A stretch of DNA of 9,748 bases from Acidobacteriota bacterium (GTDB taxonomy: Bacteria; Acidobacteriota; Terriglobia; Terriglobales; Acidobacteriaceae), in the NCBI GenBank assembly GCA_021781255.1, contig JAJXXG010001202.1, positions 1 through 9,748 of the forward strand, read 5' to 3'. The stretch's first letter is position 1. Each line of letters opens with the position of its first letter. Under the pieces are notes generated by a model. That model saw only the letters and a list, made by a program, of their open reading frames with translations. It did no database searches and was not told the DNA's origin. Positions 6,807-9,748 of this stretch are shown here, one piece after another. A program made the position numbers and the translations under genes.

Positions 6807-6825
6807 GAAGAAGAACTGCTTCTTC
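6807..6825 (-). repeat. Perfect 7-bp inverted repeat in the ppx leader
   Basis: GAAGAAG (6807-6813) and CTTCTTC (6819-6825) flank a 5-base loop, 23-41 bases upstream of the ppx ATG. On the minus-strand transcript it could form a leader hairpin or be an operator. It would be coding (Ser codons) only if translation began at 6838. Confidence 0.4.
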
Positions 6826-6829
6826 GGCC

Positions 6830-6835
6830 AAGATA
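6830..6835 (-). promoter_or_regulatory. Possible -10 element for ppx
   Basis: TATCTT on the minus strand, about 46 bases before the ppx ATG. No convincing -35 is present. If used, transcription would begin near the inverted repeat at 6807-6825. Confidence 0.25.
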
Positions 6836-6871
6836 CACGAATGGCCTACGCCGGTGCAGGATGCTACACGC

Positions 6872-6899
6872 GCGCCGGGAGCGGCTGCGCTTGCGGCGC
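6872..6899 (-). terminator. Two-tier stem-loop immediately after the exported-protein gene
   Basis: Outer arms GCGCCG (6872-6877) and CGGCGC (6894-6899) enclose inner arms AGCG (6880-6883) and CGCT (6888-6891), with a 2+2 internal mismatch and a 4-base loop. The structure begins one base after the minus-strand stop codon at 6902-6900. No T tract follows on the minus strand, so it may act as a transcript-end stabiliser or a Rho-assisted terminator rather than a classic intrinsic terminator. Confidence 0.4.
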
Positions 6900-7481
6900 T
6901 TACGGCACGGTCACGTTGATGGTGGTGTTGACCATGACGCTCAGCGGCGTCGTCGATGTGGCGTTGTTCACAGCGGTGATGGTGTAGGGATACGTCCCCG
7001 GAGTCATGCCATTATTGCTGCCGCCACAGGCGGTCATGCCAGCGAGACAGGCCACGCATAGCGCCAACAGAGCAAGGCAACCCCGGCACCTGCGCCGAAA
7101 ACCGAGGCCGAGCAGCAGCACCGCCGCCAGCGCCGCGCCGGCCACTGGCGCCGATGCAGGGATTGCAACGTTGGTGGGCGGATAAAATGTGATCGGGCCC
7201 TGCAGTGTTCCGCCCGCCGTTACCGTATAGAGGCGGGGCGGGGTCATGGGACAGATGGGCACCATCTTCTCCATGGCTGTGTTGCCCGCATAAGCGCATC
7301 TCAGGTAGATCGTTCCATCGAGCGGTATCCCCGTAATAGTGAACTGGCTGATCGCGGTTCCGCTCCTGGTCATGGTGACATCGGTAGCCGCAATGGCAAA
7401 CGGCGCGGTGGCGGCCCGCGAGGGCACGCCGGTGACGAGGACCAGCGCAAGCCCGCAGAGGATAATGTAACTGGATTTCAT
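6900..7481 (-). CDS. Small exported/membrane protein with acidobacterial Ig-like tail
   Basis: A 193-residue protein. Residues 1-23 form a signal peptide (MKSSYIILCGLALVLVTGVP, then SRA and a likely cleavage before Ala24). Residues 24-110 are a Thr/Ile-rich, probably beta-sheet domain with two cysteines (62 and 77) that could form a disulfide. Two hydrophobic segments follow (about 113-128 and 134-150), joined by a basic turn, RRRCRG, and the second ends in ACGGSNN. The last 33 residues (PGTYPYTITAVNN, then VMVNTTINVTVP) have the GTY..TITA...T.NVTV pattern seen at the ends of Ig-like repeat proteins in Acidobacteria (recalled, not searched). The start is supported by AAGGGGGG at 7493-7486. 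It sits between the CHAD gene and ppx on the same strand. The function is unknown; it may be a surface or envelope protein, or a shortened member of a larger family. Confidence 0.75.
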   Translation of the reverse strand: MKSSYIILCGLALVLVTGVPSRAATAPFAIAATDVTMTRSGTAISQFTITGIPLDGTIYLRCAYAGNTAMEKMVPICPMTPPRLYTVTAGGTLQGPITFYPPTNVAIPASAPVAGAALAAVLLLGLGFRRRCRGCLALLALCVACLAGMTACGGSNNGMTPGTYPYTITAVNNATSTTPLSVMVNTTINVTVP

Positions 7482-7485
7482 TGTG

Positions 7486-7493
7486 CCCCCCTT
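7486..7493 (-). promoter_or_regulatory. Purine-rich ribosome binding site
   Basis: AAGGGGGG on the minus strand, four bases upstream of the ATG at 7481. It fixes the start of the exported protein. Confidence 0.55.
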
Positions 7494-7567
7494 GGCAAGC
7501 GGGGAATTACCTGCCTCTACGGAAACATTAGATGCGCGATCTCCCCACGCGTCTACCTGCGAAAGCC

Positions 7568-8545
7568 TCAGGCGCGGATCTTTTTCGCAGAGGCGGCTTC
7601 CGATTCCGCACGCTGCACGGGAAACTTGAGTACGGCAGGCCTGTGCGCTGGGCCCTGCACTGCCTCCGGCTTGAGCAACTGCGCCATTGTGCGGCGGCAG
7701 AGCGCGAGCGCCTTCTGCAGGGACTCGGCGGCCAGCTCTTCCAGCAATTCAAGTAGGCCGCCCTTGCTGCTGCGCCTGCCCAGCTCGCGAGCGGCTTCCC
7801 TGGCGAGCATCTTCAGGTCGTGCCACTCGCCGGCTGCCACCTGCATGCGGCCCATCGCCGCGGCCTGCTGCGCAGCGCGGGCGTCGGAGGATGCAGAGAG
7901 ATCGGCCAGGTAGCGCACGCCCTTCACGCGCAGGCGGAATGCGTGAAGGTTGTGCTCGCCGAGTTCCGGGAATTCCGCGGTCAGCGCAGCGAGTTGCTCG
8001 TGAACATTCGCGGAAGAAGCGGTTACGGCTTGCAGTTGCAGCGGAGCCAGCGCCATCTCCAGCGCGAGGCTGGTGCGCCGGAGCCTTTGGCGGCGTTCCG
8101 TCATTTCAGCAACCAGTTCTTTTTGCGCTGCGCGGCGCTGCTGCCGGAAGCGCCGTTCGAGTCGGTCCATCTGGCACAGGCAGCGGCGGCTGGAGTGGAG
8201 TCTGCCACCGCCGGGTCCGGCGAGGGTTTCGCGCAGCCTGCCGAGCCTGCCGAGGTCCACGTCAACAGCGCGTGCCGGCCCGAGCGCACGGCGCAGTTTT
8301 TCCGCCTGCCGGCTCCAGCGCTTTGCTGCGCGTCCGCACTTGTCACTATGCTCGCACCCGTCGAGCCAGTGGCGAACATCGGACTGAAGGCGCAAGGTGG
8401 CCACGCGAAGGGCGTGAACGCGGCCCCGCGTGGGCTTGCGCAGGCAGGCGTCGAGCAGCTCACGCCACACATCAATCTGGCGCAGCCACTTCAGCACGGC
8501 GGCGTTACCCGGAGCCCTGCCATGCGGAAGAGAAGCGGATTCCAT
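7568..8545 (-). CDS. CHAD-domain protein (predicted polyphosphate-binding)
   Basis: CHAD domains are all-helical, rich in conserved histidines and basic residues, and bind inorganic polyphosphate. This 325-residue protein shows both halves of the domain. The first half has RVHALRVATLRLQSDVRHWL (42-61, His44) and LRRALGPARAVDVDLGRLGR (84-103), the usual RxLGxaRDxDV element with Ala-Val where Arg-Asp is common. The second half has NLHAFRLRVKGVRYLADL (199-216, His201) and AAGEWHDLKML (237-247, His242). The whole protein is very Arg-rich, fitting an anionic ligand. No CYTH or other catalytic domain is fused, so it is a stand-alone CHAD protein. The C-terminal 30 residues look disordered (SEAASAKKIRA). 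The start at 8545 is preceded by AGGAAGG at about ten bases. It heads the minus-strand set that includes ppx. Confidence 0.88.
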   Translation of the reverse strand: MESASLPHGRAPGNAAVLKWLRQIDVWRELLDACLRKPTRGRVHALRVATLRLQSDVRHWLDGCEHSDKCGRAAKRWSRQAEKLRRALGPARAVDVDLGRLGRLRETLAGPGGGRLHSSRRCLCQMDRLERRFRQQRRAAQKELVAEMTERRQRLRRTSLALEMALAPLQLQAVTASSANVHEQLAALTAEFPELGEHNLHAFRLRVKGVRYLADLSASSDARAAQQAAAMGRMQVAAGEWHDLKMLAREAARELGRRSSKGGLLELLEELAAESLQKALALCRRTMAQLLKPEAVQGPAHRPAVLKFPVQRAESEAASAKKIRA

Positions 8546-8868
8546 CGGGCTAGCACCTTCCTGCTTCCTATTCTGCGCCTATTTCCCGCATCCGCGCAGA
8601 GGCGGTGCGGCCTCGCGTCCTGCACAATAAAACGCGGCGTTTCCCATACTGGTATTCTTTTCCTGTCAGCGCGGTTCCATCGGGCGCGGGCAGCGGGCAG
8701 GCGGCTCACCGGCGAACCGTCAGCACATTCCACTATCTCGAACCGAGCATCATGCCGGAGTTCACCGCACTCATCCCGCGCGGGGAAACGCCGATGCTAT
8801 CCCTGCGCAACGATTCTGATTTTATCCATCGCATCCTATCCGGCATCGGGAATACGGCATTCGTAACC
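8546..8868. other. 323-bp intergenic region between the CHAD gene and the glycosyltransferase
   Basis: It should hold the divergent promoters of both flanking genes. Visible items are a CHAD ribosome-binding sequence near the left end, a 13-bp palindrome at 8630-8642, and CTGACA on the minus strand near 8664-8669 followed 15 bases later by TATGGG, a weak promoter match. The glycosyltransferase frame is open across much of the right part, with in-frame ATGs at 8752 and 8794; if one of these is the real start, the gap shrinks to 206 or 248 bp. No RNA gene or terminator is seen. Confidence 0.5.
8630..8642. promoter_or_regulatory. 13-bp palindrome, possible operator
   Basis: AAACGC and GCGTTT are perfect inverted arms around a single G. 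It lies in the divergent intergenic region, 85 bases before the CHAD start. Operator function is an inference from position and symmetry. Confidence 0.3.
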
Positions 8869-9748
8869 ATGACGACTCAATCCACATCCGCGTCCCGACC
8901 AGGCCAGGCCCCCTCCACGCTGGCAGTGTGGCTGCTTCTGGCGGCGATCTTTGCCGCGGTGCAGTTTGCCTCGCTCTTCTCGCCGCCGCTGCTGGACGAC
9001 GTGGACGCCAGCCACGCGCAGGCCGCGCAGCACATGGTGGAAAGCGGCGACTGGGTCACGCTGAAGATTGACGGCATCCGCTATCTTGAAAAGCCTCCGC
9101 TGCCCTACTGGCTCGAGGCCGCGCTCTTTCGCGTCTTTGGCGACAACGTGTTTGCCACGCATCTGCCCAACGCGCTGGCCCTGCTGGGTTGCTCATGGCT
9201 CGCGTGGCTGTGGGCACGGCGGGCCTGGGGAGACCGCGCGGGATTCTACGCCGCGCTGGGCGTGCTCACATCCGTCGGGCCGTTTCTGTTCACGCGGTTT
9301 TCCATTCCCGAGGCGCTGCTGAGCTTTCTGTTTCTGCTGGCCCTCTACTGCTTCCTCACCGGGATGGAGTCGCACCGGCCTGCGCGCTTCTATGGGATGT
9401 GGGCTGTGCTGGCGCTGGCTACGCTGACCAAGGGGCTGATTGCACCGGTCTTCTTTCTGGGGGCGGCCATTCCGCTGCTGCTGCTGAGCGGCCAGTGGCG
9501 GCGCTGGCAGCAGTTCAAGCCGTTCACAGGCCTGCTGCTTTATCTTGCGATTGCCGCGCCGTGGCACATCCTCGCCGGCCTGGCCAATCCCGACCAGGGG
9601 AACCCGGTGGGAAACCATCCCACGCCGGGCAACGTACACGGCTTCTGGTACTTCTATTTCATCAACGAGCACTTTCTGCGCTTCCTGGGTCAGCGCTTTC
9701 CGCACGACTACAACCGGCTGCCCTTCGTCTGGTATTGGCTGGCGCATC
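8869..9748 (+). CDS. ArnT/PMT-type membrane glycosyltransferase, N-terminal 293 residues (partial)
   Basis: Members of this GT-C group transfer sugars from polyprenyl-phosphate donors to lipids (such as lipid A) or proteins at the periplasmic face. After the first membrane segment (about 18-36) comes LLDDVDASHAQAA (41-53) with the catalytic acidic pair Asp43-Asp44. Then follow GDWVTLKIDGIRYLEKPPLP (60-79) and YWLEA, the family's KPPLxYW signature. Later landmarks are LTKGL (186-190), APWH (230-233) and the INEHFLRF stretch (265-272), all typical of ArnT-like proteins. Several further membrane segments are visible, and the gene runs off the right edge. The start is uncertain. The ATG at 8869 gives a typical N-terminus but no Shine-Dalgarno. 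The in-frame ATG at 8794 has GGGGA seven bases upstream but adds 25 non-hydrophobic residues. The substrate cannot be told from sequence. Confidence 0.88.
   Translation, partial: MTTQSTSASRPGQAPSTLAVWLLLAAIFAAVQFASLFSPPLLDDVDASHAQAAQHMVESGDWVTLKIDGIRYLEKPPLPYWLEAALFRVFGDNVFATHLPNALALLGCSWLAWLWARRAWGDRAGFYAALGVLTSVGPFLFTRFSIPEALLSFLFLLALYCFLTGMESHRPARFYGMWAVLALATLTKGLIAPVFFLGAAIPLLLLSGQWRRWQQFKPFTGLLLYLAIAAPWHILAGLANPDQGNPVGNHPTPGNVHGFWYFYFINEHFLRFLGQRFPHDYNRLPFVWYWLAH

Noticed and set aside
5681..6808. 375-codon plus-strand frame opposite ppx
   Set aside because: It is an antisense shadow with His/Arg/Gln-rich composition. The minus-strand frame carries all Ppx/GppA motifs.
7530..7542. AGAT-GCGCG-ATCT near-palindrome upstream of the exported protein gene
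   Set aside because: The arms are only four bases, which is expected by chance in a region this size.
7820..8866. 348-codon plus-strand frame opposite the CHAD gene and into the intergenic region
   Set aside because: It has no domain pattern, its composition looks like an antisense shadow, and the CHAD motifs on the minus strand are clear.

Overview
The window is a GC-rich, tightly packed bacterial chromosome segment, most likely from the Acidobacteriota (Terriglobales/Acidobacteriaceae type). That assignment is an inference. It rests on the high GC content, on the style of the proteins, and on a small exported protein whose end resembles the tails of acidobacterial Ig-like surface proteins. 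No rRNA, tRNA, CRISPR array, insertion sequence or phage gene is visible.

Layout. (1) Positions 1-241, minus strand: the first 80 codons of an unrecognised gene, running off the left edge. (2) A 210 bp divergent intergenic region. (3) Plus strand, 452-5231: polyphosphate kinase ppk1, a small conserved-looking protein of unknown function, a divergent UbiA-like membrane protein, a SAM methyltransferase overlapping it by an ATGA junction, and a SixA-type histidine phosphatase. (4) Minus strand, 8545 down to 5183: a CHAD-domain protein, a small exported/membrane protein, and a Ppx/GppA phosphatase whose 3' end overlaps that of the SixA gene by 49 bp. (5) A 323 bp intergenic region, then a plus-strand ArnT/PMT-type glycosyltransferase that runs off the right edge.

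How the genes fit together. Four of the nine genes belong to polyphosphate or phosphohistidine biology: PPK1 makes polyP through a phosphohistidine, Ppx/GppA enzymes degrade polyP or (p)ppGpp-type substrates, CHAD domains bind polyP, and SixA removes phosphate from histidine. Their clustering suggests a polyP synthesis/turnover locus. The UbiA-like protein and its coupled methyltransferase look like a separate two-gene lipid or isoprenoid modification unit. The most unusual details are the Ppx/GppA protein's Lys/Arg/Ala-rich insertion and lost HD-type histidine, the convergent overlap of the two phosphatase genes, the UbiA-like protein with altered Asp-rich motifs and a possibly leaderless GTG start, and the compact exported protein between CHAD and ppx. 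I see no clear sign of an entirely new system. The best candidate is the polyP/phosphohistidine gene set as a unit.
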